Shown here in pieces: positions 46,391-54,861 of a DNA stretch of 64,000 bases (positions within the stretch are counted from its first letter, which is position 1; each line of letters opens with the position of its first letter). The notes beneath the pieces were generated by a model. It was not told the origin of the DNA. It did no database searches and was given only the letters and a program-made list of their open reading frames with translations. The stretch covers positions 2,852,001 through 2,916,000 of the forward strand of contig NZ_CP118610.1 of the NCBI RefSeq assembly GCF_028993555.1, written 5' to 3'. This stretch comes from Ensifer adhaerens (GTDB lineage: Bacteria; Pseudomonadota; Alphaproteobacteria; Rhizobiales; Rhizobiaceae). The translations under genes and the position numbers were made by a program.

Positions 46391-47200
46391 ATGGGCTTGA
46401 TGACAGACGGAAAGTTGGGGCGAATGCTGGAAATACTGCAACAATCGGCGATATCAGCGGGTCGGGCCATTCTCGACATCTATAACGCCGGCCCGGAAGT
46501 CACCTACAAGCCGGACTGTTCGCCGGTCACCGACGCCGATGCCTGCGCCGAGCGCATCATCCTGGCGGACCTCGCCCGCGCCTTTCCGGACGTTCCTGTT
46601 GTTGCCGAAGAGGCGGTCGCCGCCGGCTTCGTGCCTGACATCGCCGGAAAATCCTTCTTCCTTGTCGATCCTCTCGATGGCACGAAGGAATTCATCGGCC
46701 GGCATGACGACTTTACCGTCAACATCGCATTGATCGAAAACGGCGCGCCCGTGGCCGGCGTCGTCTATGCACCAGCGCTCGGCATCCTCTATGCGGCGAA
46801 CCACGGCAAGGCCGTGAAGGCGGTCATCGACGAGACCTTCCGCCTCGACCATGAGACGATCATTGGTTGCCGCAGCTGCGGCGATCGCATGGTGGGTCTG
46901 GCGAGCCGTTCGCACAACAGCGCCGAGACCTTGGCCTACCTCACCGAGCACGGCATAGCCGACTACACAGCGGTCGGTTCGTCCCTGAAATTCTGTCTTC
47001 TCGCCGAAGGGCTCGCCGACGTCTATCCGCGCTTCAGCCGCACGATGGAATGGGATACGGCCGCGGGCGATGCCATCCTTCGGGCAGCCGGCGGCGAAAC
47101 GCTGACGATGGACGGTGCGCCGCTCACCTACGGCAAGCGCAATCAGAAGGACGACAGCGATTTCGCCAACCCCTGGTTCGTTTCCCGCGGCAAGCCGTAG
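46391..47200 (+). CDS. cysQ: 3'(2'),5'-bisphosphate nucleotidase CysQ
   Basis: A 269-residue member of the inositol-monophosphatase superfamily; ATG 46391, with ATG 46403 (MTDGKLG) also possible. Metal-site motifs: AEEAVAAG-type first ligand, DPLDGTKEF, and WDTAAGDAIL near the C terminus. CysQ removes the 3'-phosphate from PAP formed in sulfation and sulfate assimilation and recycles AMP. It stands alone, and its end faces the response regulator with a 23-bp gap. Confidence 0.92.
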   Translation: MGLMTDGKLGRMLEILQQSAISAGRAILDIYNAGPEVTYKPDCSPVTDADACAERIILADLARAFPDVPVVAEEAVAAGFVPDIAGKSFFLVDPLDGTKEFIGRHDDFTVNIALIENGAPVAGVVYAPALGILYAANHGKAVKAVIDETFRLDHETIIGCRSCGDRMVGLASRSHNSAETLAYLTEHGIADYTAVGSSLKFCLLAEGLADVYPRFSRTMEWDTAAGDAILRAAGGETLTMDGAPLTYGKRNQKDDSDFANPWFVSRGKP

Positions 47201-47223
47201 CCGCCTTTCGGCCGAGCCGGCGC

Positions 47224-47604
47224 CTACGCCTCGCCCTTCTGCGTCCCAGCGGCGATCAATTGGCCAATGGTCCTTTCATTGAAAGGTTTGTCGATCCGCG
47301 GAATGTGCCTGAGATAAACTGGGAAAAGCTCCACATCCCCATATCCGCTCGTAAAACCGAACGGCAGGCCGCGGGCAAGCATGACGTCGGCTACGCCGAA
47401 GCTCGTGTGATCGCCGAGATTGGCATCGAGAATCGCAAAATCAAAGGTCTGCAGGGCCAGAAGCTCCATCGCCTGGTCCGCATTTGTGGCGATCGTGACC
47501 TGCGGGATCCCGAGCGAAGCCAGGATCTCCTCGGCATCCATGGCGATGATGAAATTATCCTCTATGACGAGAACGGTCCGGATAAGCGGAGAAACGTCAG
47601 GCAT
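47224..47604 (-). CDS. Stand-alone response-regulator receiver protein
   Basis: A 126-residue single REC domain (start 47604, MPDVSPL; ATG at 47610 or 47619 possible). The acidic pocket is LVIEDNF, the phospho-acceptor aspartate is in FAILDANLGD, the serine/threonine is in GFTSGYGD and the lysine is in RIDKPF. No output domain follows. It resembles the single-domain receivers, often annotated as response regulators, that are abundant in rhizobia. No kinase is nearby. Confidence 0.85.
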   Translation of the reverse strand: MPDVSPLIRTVLVIEDNFIIAMDAEEILASLGIPQVTIATNADQAMELLALQTFDFAILDANLGDHTSFGVADVMLARGLPFGFTSGYGDVELFPVYLRHIPRIDKPFNERTIGQLIAAGTQKGEA

Positions 47605-47822
47605 TCCCATGCACTCCATCTTTCACTTGGGGCAAAGCTGCCCCGTTCGTCTCCGCGCCTCGTTGGAATGGTGAAGTGGTCGAGACCTTTTCCTGTGACG
47701 CGAATCGGGGCGGAGAACCTTCACGCGTTCTGGGGTGCGCGGCTGCGCGGACACGCCGAGCTTAAGTCTGCTCGCCCTACCCTGGCATTTAAAAAAGACA
47801 TGTGGCGGCTGCATATGCGACC

Positions 47823-47847
47823 GGAACAACCGCCCCGCCGCAGCGTT
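47823..47847 (+). promoter_or_regulatory. EcfG (RpoE2)-type general stress promoter of dps
   Basis: GGAAC, then 16 bases, then CGTT: an exact match to the alphaproteobacterial EcfG consensus GGAAC-N16/17-CGTT. It lies 67 bp upstream of the dps start in the right orientation. Confidence 0.75.
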
Positions 47848-47914
47848 CAACACAAGCGGCCGCCCCCCTGCCGCATTCGCTCGACGTTTTCAAAGACAGA
47901 ACTGGAGCAGGAGA

Positions 47915-48427
47915 ATGAAACAGACAGCTGCCGTGCTGAAGCCCAAGGTCAGGGACGAGGAATTCGATATCGGCCTGACCAAGGCCTACCGCCAACAGAT
48001 GGCCGCAGCGCTTTCCGATATCCTGGCCGACACCTACAAGCTGGTGATCAAGAGCCACATCTACCACTGGAATGTGGTTGGCCCGCTCTTCAAGCCGCTG
48101 CACGAACTGACCGAAGAGCACTACAACGCGTTGTTCAAGGCGACCGACATCATCGCCGAACGCATCCGTGCGCTTGGTCATCCTGCCCCGGCAAAACTTG
48201 CCGAAGCCAAGACGTTCGCGCCCAGTGCGGACTCGGTCAATCACACGACAGCGGCCGAAATGGTGGCAGACCTGATTGCCGATCACGAAGCGGCTGCACG
48301 CCGCATGCGCGAGGCCGGCACCAAGGCTGATGACAACGGCGACCTCGTCACGACAGACATGCTGACCGAACGCCTCGACTTCCATGAAAAGGCACTATGG
48401 ATGCTGCGCGCGATCATCGCCGCCTGA
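47915..48427 (+). CDS. dps: Dps-family DNA-binding ferritin-like protein
   Basis: A 170-residue protein; ATG 47915 has GAGCAGGAGA upstream. Ferroxidase ligands at the dimer interface are in KSHIYHWNVVGPLFKPLHELTEEHYNALFKATDIIAERI (His, Asp, Glu). The N terminus is lysine-poor but charged, with a short DNA-binding tail (MKQTAAVLKPKVRDE). It stores iron and protects DNA in starvation and peroxide stress. The perfect EcfG promoter upstream places it in the general stress response. Confidence 0.94.
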   Translation: MKQTAAVLKPKVRDEEFDIGLTKAYRQQMAAALSDILADTYKLVIKSHIYHWNVVGPLFKPLHELTEEHYNALFKATDIIAERIRALGHPAPAKLAEAKTFAPSADSVNHTTAAEMVADLIADHEAAARRMREAGTKADDNGDLVTTDMLTERLDFHEKALWMLRAIIAA

Positions 48428-48446
48428 TCCGATCGGAGCATGGCAT

Positions 48447-48471
48447 CGATGCGGCGACGTGCGCCGCATCG
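48447..48471. terminator. Hairpin between converging dps and crp genes
   Basis: The perfect 10-bp stem CGATGCGGCG/CGCCGCATCG with a 5-base loop is without a clear U tract on either strand. It probably ends or stabilises the transcripts of the converging genes. Confidence 0.5.
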
Positions 48472-48505
48472 GAAAGGAAAGCATAAGACGCCTTTCGACG
48501 GCATG

Positions 48506-49261
48506 TCAGATGAAGGGCCGCTTGGGTTCATTGAGCCCTTCCCAGCCAGAGATCGCAAGCAGTCCGTCGATATCGCGGACATTGCAGCCCTTGTCCGCCC
48601 AGCGGATCAGGTCGCGCTCGGCCAGCTTCTTCAACGTCTTGTTGGTATGGACGATCGAAAGACCCAGCGTATCGGCCACATGCTGCTGGGTGACCGGAAT
48701 GGCCACGCGACTGCCGCTGAAAAGATCGAGCGCCTTTGCGCGCTGGTAGAGAAAGGCAAGCAGGTAGGCGGCCCGCTCCAGCGCCGAGCGGCGGCCGATG
48801 CTCAAGAGGTTCTCATCCAGAATGCGCTCCTCGCGTGCTGCTATCCAGGTAAGGTCATAGGCGAGCTCGGGATAGTTGGCGAACAGGCGGCTCAGCTTGC
48901 CGCGTTCGAAAACGCACAGCGTGACGGGCGACAGCGCTTCGATCGAATGCTGCATCTCGCCCATCAGGCTGCCTTGCAGGCCGATCAGGTCGCCCGGCAT
49001 CACATAATTCAGGATCTGGCGGCGCCCGTCATCGAGCATCTTGTAGCGAAAGCCCCAGCCGGAAAGCACCGTGAAGAGGTGGGCGCTATGCGCACCTTCG
49101 ACGAGGATGGTTGCGCCGCCATCGACCGCGAGTTCACCGGTCTTGAATTGCGAAACGAAGGCTAGCTCCTCGTTCGTAAAGGCGCGGAAATGATCGAGCT
49201 TGCGCAAGGGACAGCTTTCACAAGGCGTGCGTTTTTCGTTTCGAGTTGCCGTTCCGTTCAT
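48506..49261 (-). CDS. Crp/Fnr-family transcriptional regulator
   Basis: A 251-residue regulator with start 49261 (MNGTATRNEKR). N-terminal CESCPLRKLDHFR has only two cysteines, so it is not an iron-sulfur FNR. The cyclic-nucleotide-binding-like domain (about 40-150, LSGWGFRYKMLDDGRRQILNYVMPGDLIGLQG) is followed by a winged helix (PVTQQHVADTLGLSIVHTNKTLKKLAERDLI). It resembles the rhizobial Crp/Fnr proteins with a CxxC lead (FixK-like outgroup). It is divergent from the SDR gene at 49450. Targets unknown. Confidence 0.88.
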   Translation of the reverse strand: MNGTATRNEKRTPCESCPLRKLDHFRAFTNEELAFVSQFKTGELAVDGGATILVEGAHSAHLFTVLSGWGFRYKMLDDGRRQILNYVMPGDLIGLQGSLMGEMQHSIEALSPVTLCVFERGKLSRLFANYPELAYDLTWIAAREERILDENLLSIGRRSALERAAYLLAFLYQRAKALDLFSGSRVAIPVTQQHVADTLGLSIVHTNKTLKKLAERDLIRWADKGCNVRDIDGLLAISGWEGLNEPKRPFI

Positions 49262-49449
49262 CGTTCCATCCGCGAAAATGTCTTCGGCCGGGTGTTCAAT
49301 ACAAAACTGCAAGTAGCGCCCGTGCTATCAGGGACAAGGGACGCCATTGAAAACACATGGTTTTCAGGAGCATCTCGCCAAGACGTCAATGGACAGGCGG
49401 TCTTTGGCGCCCTATCTCTTGCACGCGATCCCGCCACAGGAGTTCCGTC

Positions 49450-50307
49450 ATGTCGCATCCTGCCTTCGCCACCAACAATCTTGCCGTTATCACCGGCGCC
49501 GCTTCCGGCATCGGTCTGGCCGCCGCCCGCCACTTCGCCTCGCTCGGCATGCGCGTCGTGCTCGCCGACCTTGCGGGCGAGAAACTGGAGAAGGCAGCAG
49601 CCGAAGTCGCGGCGCTCGCGACCGCGGGCACGGCGTCCGTCGCAGCGATCGCGACCGACGTATCTCGCATCGACCAGATCGAAGCTCTCGAACGCACGGC
49701 GCGCGAGCGGTTCGGCGACGTTCACGTGCTGATGAACAACGCCGGTATCCAGCCCGGCAGCGCGATCCTCGGACCCTTGGTCGCCTGGGAGGCAACTCTC
49801 GGCGTCAATCTCTGGAGCGTGATCAACGGGTCTCGCGTCTTCGCGTCCGCAATGATCGCTCACGGCAAGCCGGCCGTCATCATCAACACCGGCTCGAAGC
49901 AGGGCATCACCACACCGCCCGGTGACCCCGCCTATAATGTCTCCAAGGCAGGCGTGAAGGTCTTCACCGAGGCGCTCGAACATGAGCTGCGCAACACGAC
50001 GGGAAGCCAGGTTCACGCTCACCTGCTGATCCCCGGCTTCGTCTACACCGGGATGACGGGTGGTGGCCGCACGGAAAAGCCCGCCGGCGCCTGGACCTCG
50101 GAACAGACGGTCGAGTTCATGATGGAGAGCCTGGCACGCGGCGACTTCTACATCCTTTGCCCGGACAACGACGTGCCGCGCGCAACCGATGAGCGCCGCA
50201 TCCTCTGGGCTGCCGGCGACATCGTCGAGAACCGGCCGCCGCTATCGCGCTGGCATCCGAAATATGCCGACGCCTTCAAGGCGTTCCTGGAGAAGAACCG
50301 CGACTGA
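49450..50307 (+). CDS. Short-chain dehydrogenase/reductase
   Basis: A 285-residue enzyme; ATG 49450 (MSHPAFATNN). Coenzyme site TGAASGIG near 16-23, acidic residue after strand 2 (LADLAG) predicting NAD preference, NNAG near 97, and catalytic Tyr/Lys in YNVSK with serine in INTGSKQG. The C-terminal part is longer than in minimal SDRs. Substrate not predictable. It is the first gene on its strand after the divergent crp, and a repeat follows it. Confidence 0.88.
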   Translation: MSHPAFATNNLAVITGAASGIGLAAARHFASLGMRVVLADLAGEKLEKAAAEVAALATAGTASVAAIATDVSRIDQIEALERTARERFGDVHVLMNNAGIQPGSAILGPLVAWEATLGVNLWSVINGSRVFASAMIAHGKPAVIINTGSKQGITTPPGDPAYNVSKAGVKVFTEALEHELRNTTGSQVHAHLLIPGFVYTGMTGGGRTEKPAGAWTSEQTVEFMMESLARGDFYILCPDNDVPRATDERRILWAAGDIVENRPPLSRWHPKYADAFKAFLEKNRD

Positions 50308-50319
50308 TCTCTGCTGCAC

Positions 50320-50415
50320 AATTCCTTAGATCGGCATCGATTTAAGGGTGAAAATATGCAGCTTTAAAGCGGTACAGCGTCCTTAGCGCGTCTTGAAAGA
50401 CGCGCGGCGCTGTAG
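50320..50415. repeat. Rhizobial palindromic intergenic element
   Basis: Nested inverted repeats: TACAGCG/CGCTGTA outside and GCGCGTCT/AGACGCGC inside with a TGAA loop, preceded by TCGATTTAAGG and ATATGCAG blocks. This combination is a dispersed element I recall from many Rhizobium/Sinorhizobium intergenic regions. It separates the SDR gene from the VOC-hydrolase gene. Confidence 0.7.
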
Positions 50416-50500
50416 CCCGTAAACACAGCGTTCTCGCCAGCGCTTCTGGCGCCGGCGCGACGCTTCGTGTTTTGTGAGGCAAATCAATGAGGAAATGACA

Positions 50501-52057
50501 ATGACGAGCGGCATCCACCACATCACCCTGATTGCCCGGAAGGTCCAGGCGAACGTCGATTTCTATGTCGGCTTCCTGGGGCTGAGACTCGTCAAAAGGA
50601 CCGGCGGCTACGAGGATGCCAACCAGTTGCACCTCTTCTACGGTGATGCCGAGGGATCGCCCGGGTCGCTCGTCACCTTCCTGATGTGGGAGGATGGCGG
50701 ACGCGGCCGGGTGGGTCACAGCCAGCCGAGCGAGATCGCCTTCGCCATTCGGCCGGAGAGCATCGGCTTCTGGCTGACCCGCGCGCTGCAATTCAACATC
50801 GCGACATCAGGGCCGTCGCAGGAGTTCGGCGAACCCGTGCTGCGCCTCAAGGATCCGGATGGCGTCATCGTCAAGCTCGTCGGCACTGAGGCAGTCTCGG
50901 CCACGGCCCCCTGGAGCGCGCGCGATATTTCGGAGGAAGATGCGATCCGTCGCCTGCGCGGCGCGACGATCCTCACCGAAAAACCGGAAGAATCCGTTCG
51001 CTTCCTGAAAACCCATTTCGGCTACAGCGAAACGGCCTCCAACGACACGATCCGTCGCCTGACGTCCACCTCTGGCGACGTCATCGACGTACGCGATGCG
51101 ACCGGCTTCTGGACGTCGGCGCCCGGAACTGGAACGATCGACCACATTGCCTTTCGTGCTCCGGATCGCGCCGCCGTGGAACGGGTGCACGGCGACCTGC
51201 AACGCGATGGCGCGGGCGCCATCAATGCGCATGACCGCAAATACTTCTATTCTCTCTACGTACGCGAACCCGGCGGCTCACTCTACGAACTGGCAAGCGA
51301 CGTGCCCGGTTTCATGGTCGACGAGCCGAAGGAAACGCTCGGTACTGAACTCTTCGTGCCTGCGCATTTCAGCACTGCCAGGGAAGAAATGCTGCTCGCC
51401 ATGCCGCAGTTCGCGCTGCCGGGAGAACCGCGGCTGACCGAACGCGACCTGCCCTTCGTGCATCGCTTCTACCATCCGGAGACGCTTGACGACCGCACCT
51501 TCATGCTGCTGCACGGCAGCGGCGCCAATGAGACACAGCTCCTGCACCTGGCCCACCAGGTCGACCGGCAAGCGACACTCGTCGGCATTCGCGGCCGATC
51601 GAACGAGGAAGGAACGCCACGCTGGTTCCGCCGCTATTCGCCGACGACCTTCGACCAGAGGGATGTGCGCTCGGAAGCCGAAGCCTTCGCCGCCTTCGTT
51701 GAAGGCGCCCGCGATGGCTACCGCATCGACCTCGAGAAAACCGTGTTCATCGGCTACTCCAACGGTGCAAACCTGCTGGTGGCCATGATGCTCCTGCACC
51801 CGGGACTTCTTCGCAATGTCGTGCTGATGCGCTCGATGCTCGTGCTCGACGACGTGCCGCCGCCGGATCTCTCGGGCACGAACATCCTGCTGCTGACGGG
51901 CCAACATGACAGCTATGGCGAATTCGCGCCGCGCCTGAAGGCGGAGCTTTCCCGCACCGGTGCGAATCTGGCAACGGTCGAACTCGACATGGGGCATGAG
52001 ATCGGCGCGCCGGATATTGCGGCGATACAGAAGTGGCTGGAAGAAAAGGGGCTCTGA
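50501..52057 (+). CDS. Fusion of ring-cleaving-dioxygenase-like VOC domains and alpha/beta hydrolase (MhqO-MhqD-like)
   Basis: A 518-residue protein; ATG 50501 (MTSGIHHITLIARK) has GAGGA 8 bases upstream. Two VOC (glyoxalase-like) modules fill about 1-275 (GIHHITLIA, then GTIDHIAFRA) with metal-ligand histidines and a glutamate in REPGGSLYELA. A carboxylesterase/phospholipase-type hydrolase follows (about 325-518) with serine elbow GYSNGANLL, aspartate in TGQHDSYG and histidine in DMGHEIG. In Bacillus, separate MhqO dioxygenase and MhqD hydrolase detoxify quinones; here one polypeptide carries both. A flavin reductase and second VOC dioxygenase are next door. Confidence 0.82.
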   Translation: MTSGIHHITLIARKVQANVDFYVGFLGLRLVKRTGGYEDANQLHLFYGDAEGSPGSLVTFLMWEDGGRGRVGHSQPSEIAFAIRPESIGFWLTRALQFNIATSGPSQEFGEPVLRLKDPDGVIVKLVGTEAVSATAPWSARDISEEDAIRRLRGATILTEKPEESVRFLKTHFGYSETASNDTIRRLTSTSGDVIDVRDATGFWTSAPGTGTIDHIAFRAPDRAAVERVHGDLQRDGAGAINAHDRKYFYSLYVREPGGSLYELASDVPGFMVDEPKETLGTELFVPAHFSTAREEMLLAMPQFALPGEPRLTERDLPFVHRFYHPETLDDRTFMLLHGSGANETQLLHLAHQVDRQATLVGIRGRSNEEGTPRWFRRYSPTTFDQRDVRSEAEAFAAFVEGARDGYRIDLEKTVFIGYSNGANLLVAMMLLHPGLLRNVVLMRSMLVLDDVPPPDLSGTNILLLTGQHDSYGEFAPRLKAELSRTGANLATVELDMGHEIGAPDIAAIQKWLEEKGL

Positions 52058-52116
52058 GGGGCCTCAGGGCGTGTCTTGCGCGCGCCTCCGGGAAAGCCAG
52101 CCGCTCCCTTTCTCCG

Positions 52117-52200
52117 TCATGCTCGGGCTTGACCCGAGCATCCACACCCAACACGGGAGGCTCACGGATTTTGGATCCTCGGGTCAAGCCCGAGGATGAC
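52117..52200. repeat. Large inverted repeat (alphaproteobacterial palindromic element)
   Basis: The arms GTCATGCTCGGGCTTGACCC.. (52117-52143) and ..GGGTCAAGCCCGAGGATGAC (52173-52200) are near-perfect complements, and each arm is itself palindromic (CTCGGGCTTGACCCGAG, CTCGGGTCAAGCCCGAG). It lies between converging genes and may act as a transcript terminator or stabiliser. Confidence 0.75.
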
Positions 52201-52229
52201 TGGAGCGGCCTTGGCACGCCATTGGCAGT

Positions 52230-52793
52230 CTACCAAGCCCGCTCAGCCGCCGCAAAATCCGCGAACGCCTTGACGAAGGCGGCAAGCCGATCGCGCGCGG
52301 CCTCATCCGTCAGCTTGCCCTCGGCATCAAACAACGTATCGGCCTTGGGCAACATCAGCCGCTTGCCCGACCAGAGCTCGGCACCGAGCGTGTGCATGAC
52401 CGGCAGCCAGGCGTTCTGGCTGAGGATGGTGCCGAAATTGCCGGGCGACGTGCCGGCAAGCGCAAAGGGTCGGCCGCGAAACACCTTGGCGATATCGGCG
52501 GACGGCCGGCTCATCCAGTCGATCGCGTTCTTGAACACGCCGGGGATGGAGTTGTTGTATTCGGGCGTGAACAGGATAACGCCATCGGCAGCCATCACCT
52601 TGCGCTTGAGCGCTGTCACCGCCTCCGGAACACCGCTCTCGGCCTCGAGATCACCGTCATAAAGCGGAATGCCGTGCAGCGTCGCGGTCTCGAACTCGAT
52701 CCCTTCAGGCAGGTCTCCGGCTGCCGCCCGCATCAGGCCGGTGTTGAACGATGCCTTGCGCAGGCTGCCGGATATGCCGAGGATTTTTGTCAT
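52230..52793 (-). CDS. NAD(P)H-dependent FMN reductase / quinone reductase
   Basis: A 187-residue flavodoxin-like protein; start 52793 (MTKILGISGSLRKASFN), an FMN phosphate-binding loop. The family motif PEYNNSIPGVFKNAIDW lies near 75. It matches the ChrR/YieF-type reductases that carry out two-electron reduction of quinones and chromate. It lies between two VOC genes, which supports a quinone detoxification role. Confidence 0.9.
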   Translation of the reverse strand: MTKILGISGSLRKASFNTGLMRAAAGDLPEGIEFETATLHGIPLYDGDLEAESGVPEAVTALKRKVMAADGVILFTPEYNNSIPGVFKNAIDWMSRPSADIAKVFRGRPFALAGTSPGNFGTILSQNAWLPVMHTLGAELWSGKRLMLPKADTLFDAEGKLTDEAARDRLAAFVKAFADFAAAERAW

Positions 52794-52912
52794 TGCATCT
52801 GATCCCTTCAATCTGCGTGTCGCTCGATGCGTCCGCTTCGAACGCATAACGCTTGTGCCATCATCATGGGTTCGCGCCGATCTTTAAACAGGATCAGTGA
52901 GATAAGAAGAAA

Positions 52913-52936
52913 GAAGCCGGGGAAATCCCCGGCTTC
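52913..52936 (-). terminator. Rho-independent terminator after VOC dioxygenase gene
   Basis: The 11-bp perfect stem GAAGCCGGGGA/TCCCCGGCTTC is followed on the minus strand by TTTCTTCTT, 11 bp after the stop. Confidence 0.88.
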
Positions 52937-52946
52937 TTCGTCACGT

Positions 52947-53900
52947 TTATCTGAGTGGCTTCAGGCGCGCCTCGATCTGGGCCCGCTTCGGCTCCAGGAA
53001 CGGCGGCAGCGACAGGCTCTCGCCGAGCGTCTCCATCGGTTCGTCGACCGCAAAACCGGGACCGTCGGTGGCGATCTCGAAGAGAACGCCGTTCGGCTCA
53101 CGGAAGTAGAGCGAGCGGAAGTAGAAACGCTCGACCTCGCCGCTCGACGGCAGGTGGAAACCGTTGAGCCGCTCTGTCCATTCCGTTAGCGCCGCATTGT
53201 CAGGGGCGCGGAAGGCGACGTGGTGCACGGCGCCGGCACCCTGGCGAGCGATCGGCAACCCCGGCTGGACGGCGACGTGCAGTTCCGCCGCAGGACCGCC
53301 CTCGCCCATTATGAACACATGGACCTCGCCCTGGCCGTCCGGCGACGGATAGGTGCGTGCCTCGCTCATGTTCATCACATGCGTCAGGACAAGCTGCGTG
53401 TTGGTGATGTCGGGCACGCTGATGGTGATCGGTCCGAGGCCCTTGATCTGGTGCTCGGCCGCAACCAGGCTTTTCTCCCAAGGGTGCGAAGGCTCAAGTC
53501 CGCCGTCATCGATCAGCCGGAACCGCTGGCCCTCGCCATCCTCGAAGTCGAGCGAGACGCGGCCATCGATCTCGACGACGTCGCCCGCTGTGACCTTCAG
53601 GTCATCGAAGCGATGCTTCCACCATTGCACGCTCGCAGCACTGCCAACCCGAAGGCCCGTGCGCGAGATGCTGTGCGTGCCGCGCCCCTCGGGCCCGACA
53701 GGCCAGTCGAAGAAGGTCAGGTCGGTTCCGGGCGTGGCGCGCCCATCGGCATAAAAGAGGTGATAGGCGGTGGTGTCATCCTGGTTGACGGTCTTCTTGA
53801 CCAGTCGCAGCCCGAGCACCTCGGTATAGAAGTGCAGGTTTTCCGGTGCGTTGGCGGTGATCGCCGTCAGGTGATGGATCCCGGTCAGTTGCAAGCTCAT
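52947..53900 (-). CDS. Ring-cleaving dioxygenase-like VOC protein (MhqO-like)
   Basis: A 317-residue protein; start 53900 ([19 protein letters not shown]) with GGAGG upstream. Two VOC modules (about 5-140 and 150-300): [10 protein letters not shown], then [14 protein letters not shown] and [17 protein letters not shown] supply the metal ligands (His, His, Glu). Family members open hydroquinone rings. It is related to the N-terminal part of the fusion at 50501. It ends at a strong terminator and so is separate from the reductase gene. Confidence 0.88.
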   Translation of the reverse strand: MSLQLTGIHHLTAITANAPENLHFYTEVLGLRLVKKTVNQDDTTAYHLFYADGRATPGTDLTFFDWPVGPEGRGTHSISRTGLRVGSAASVQWWKHRFDDLKVTAGDVVEIDGRVSLDFEDGEGQRFRLIDDGGLEPSHPWEKSLVAAEHQIKGLGPITISVPDITNTQLVLTHVMNMSEARTYPSPDGQGEVHVFIMGEGGPAAELHVAVQPGLPIARQGAGAVHHVAFRAPDNAALTEWTERLNGFHLPSSGEVERFYFRSLYFREPNGVLFEIATDGPGFAVDEPMETLGESLSLPPFLEPKRAQIEARLKPLR

Positions 53901-53924
53901 GATTGCCTCCAAAGCGTGGCATTA

Positions 53925-53998
53925 CTGTTGAGCACAATATGGGATGGCGCATCGTTTCCGACAGTGGATCAATAAAGAACGGAACGTTCCTGTTGAGC
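53925..53998. promoter_or_regulatory. Repeat/dyad cluster upstream of the VOC dioxygenase
   Basis: CTGTTGAGC occurs as a direct repeat at 53925-53933 and 53990-53998, and the 10-bp palindrome GGAACGTTCC lies at 53981-53990. All are within 100 bp upstream of the VOC start, so they may bind its regulator; no regulator gene is adjacent. Confidence 0.4.
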
Positions 53999-54081
53999 GA
54001 ACAATCCTCAGGTATCGTCGCTGACAAAATCATCCGCTTCATGGTTGCCGCCAACGGGATCGGGCAGCAACCCGCGTCGCC

Positions 54082-54861
54082 TCAACGTCGATTGAGATCG
54101 CCGAGATAGGTGTTTTCAAGGCGGGAGATGGCATAGACCGACGGGTCGATATCGACGAGCAACAGGGTTTCCTGCCCCGCCCCCGCCTTGGCGAGCAACT
54201 GGCCGTCGGGTGCTGCGATGCGCGACAGACCCGCGAAGGAGAACAGCGGGTCCGAACCGTGATGATTGATATAGGCGACGAACACTTGATTTTCGAAGGC
54301 GCGTGTCTGGATCATGTGCTCGGCGATGAAATCGCCGGACCAGCCGGCCGGTAGTGCCGTCGGCACCAGCACGGCCTCTGCACCGGCGAGCGCCAGCCGT
54401 CGCACGTTCTCGGGAAACTCGACGTCGTAGCAGATCAGCATGCCGCAGGTGACGCCGCGATGCACGAAGAGCCGGGTCGACGGTTCCGGCGCCCGGAAGA
54501 TCGCGCGCTCGTAATCGCCGTAGAGATGGGACTTGCGATAGACGACCGGTGCAGTTTCGCCGTCGACATAGACGGCGCTGTTATAGACGTCCTTGCCGTC
54601 ACGCTCGGCAAAGCCGGCGATAACAGCAATGCCGGTCTCTACCGAAATCGCCTTGAGGCGTTGAACGATCGCACCATCAGGCGCTTCGGCAAGCGCCGCT
54701 AGCGCCTCGCCGGCGCCGTAGCCGGTGACGCCGAGTTCCGGCGTCATCAGCAGCGTCGCCCCTTCAGCCGCGGCTTCCGCCGCAGCACGTGCGATCCGGT
54801 CGAGATTGGCAGCGACATCCCCCGCCACCGATTGCATCTGGAGGGCGGCGAGCTTCATCAT
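54082..54861 (-). CDS. Carbon-nitrogen hydrolase (nitrilase superfamily)
   Basis: A 259-residue enzyme. ATG 54861 overlaps the permease stop (ATGA), so it is coupled to the transporter; 54858 is equally possible. The Glu-Lys-Cys catalytic triad is visible: MTPELGVTGYG, YRKSHLYGDYE and MLICYDVEFPE. Members hydrolyse amides such as N-carbamoylputrescine or omega-amides. Length is usual for the single-domain family. Placement after a polyamine-type importer and with a ureohydrolase suggests an amide or carbamoyl intermediate of amine breakdown. Confidence 0.88.
   Translation of the reverse strand: MMKLAALQMQSVAGDVAANLDRIARAAAEAAAEGATLLMTPELGVTGYGAGEALAALAEAPDGAIVQRLKAISVETGIAVIAGFAERDGKDVYNSAVYVDGETAPVVYRKSHLYGDYERAIFRAPEPSTRLFVHRGVTCGMLICYDVEFPENVRRLALAGAEAVLVPTALPAGWSGDFIAEHMIQTRAFENQVFVAYINHHGSDPLFSFAGLSRIAAPDGQLLAKAGAGQETLLLVDIDPSVYAISRLENTYLGDLNRR

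Noticed and set aside
53972..53990. EcfG-type promoter upstream of the VOC dioxygenase
   Set aside because: GGAAC and GTTCC elements are present but the -10 partner with 16-17 bp spacing is missing; it reads as a palindrome instead.
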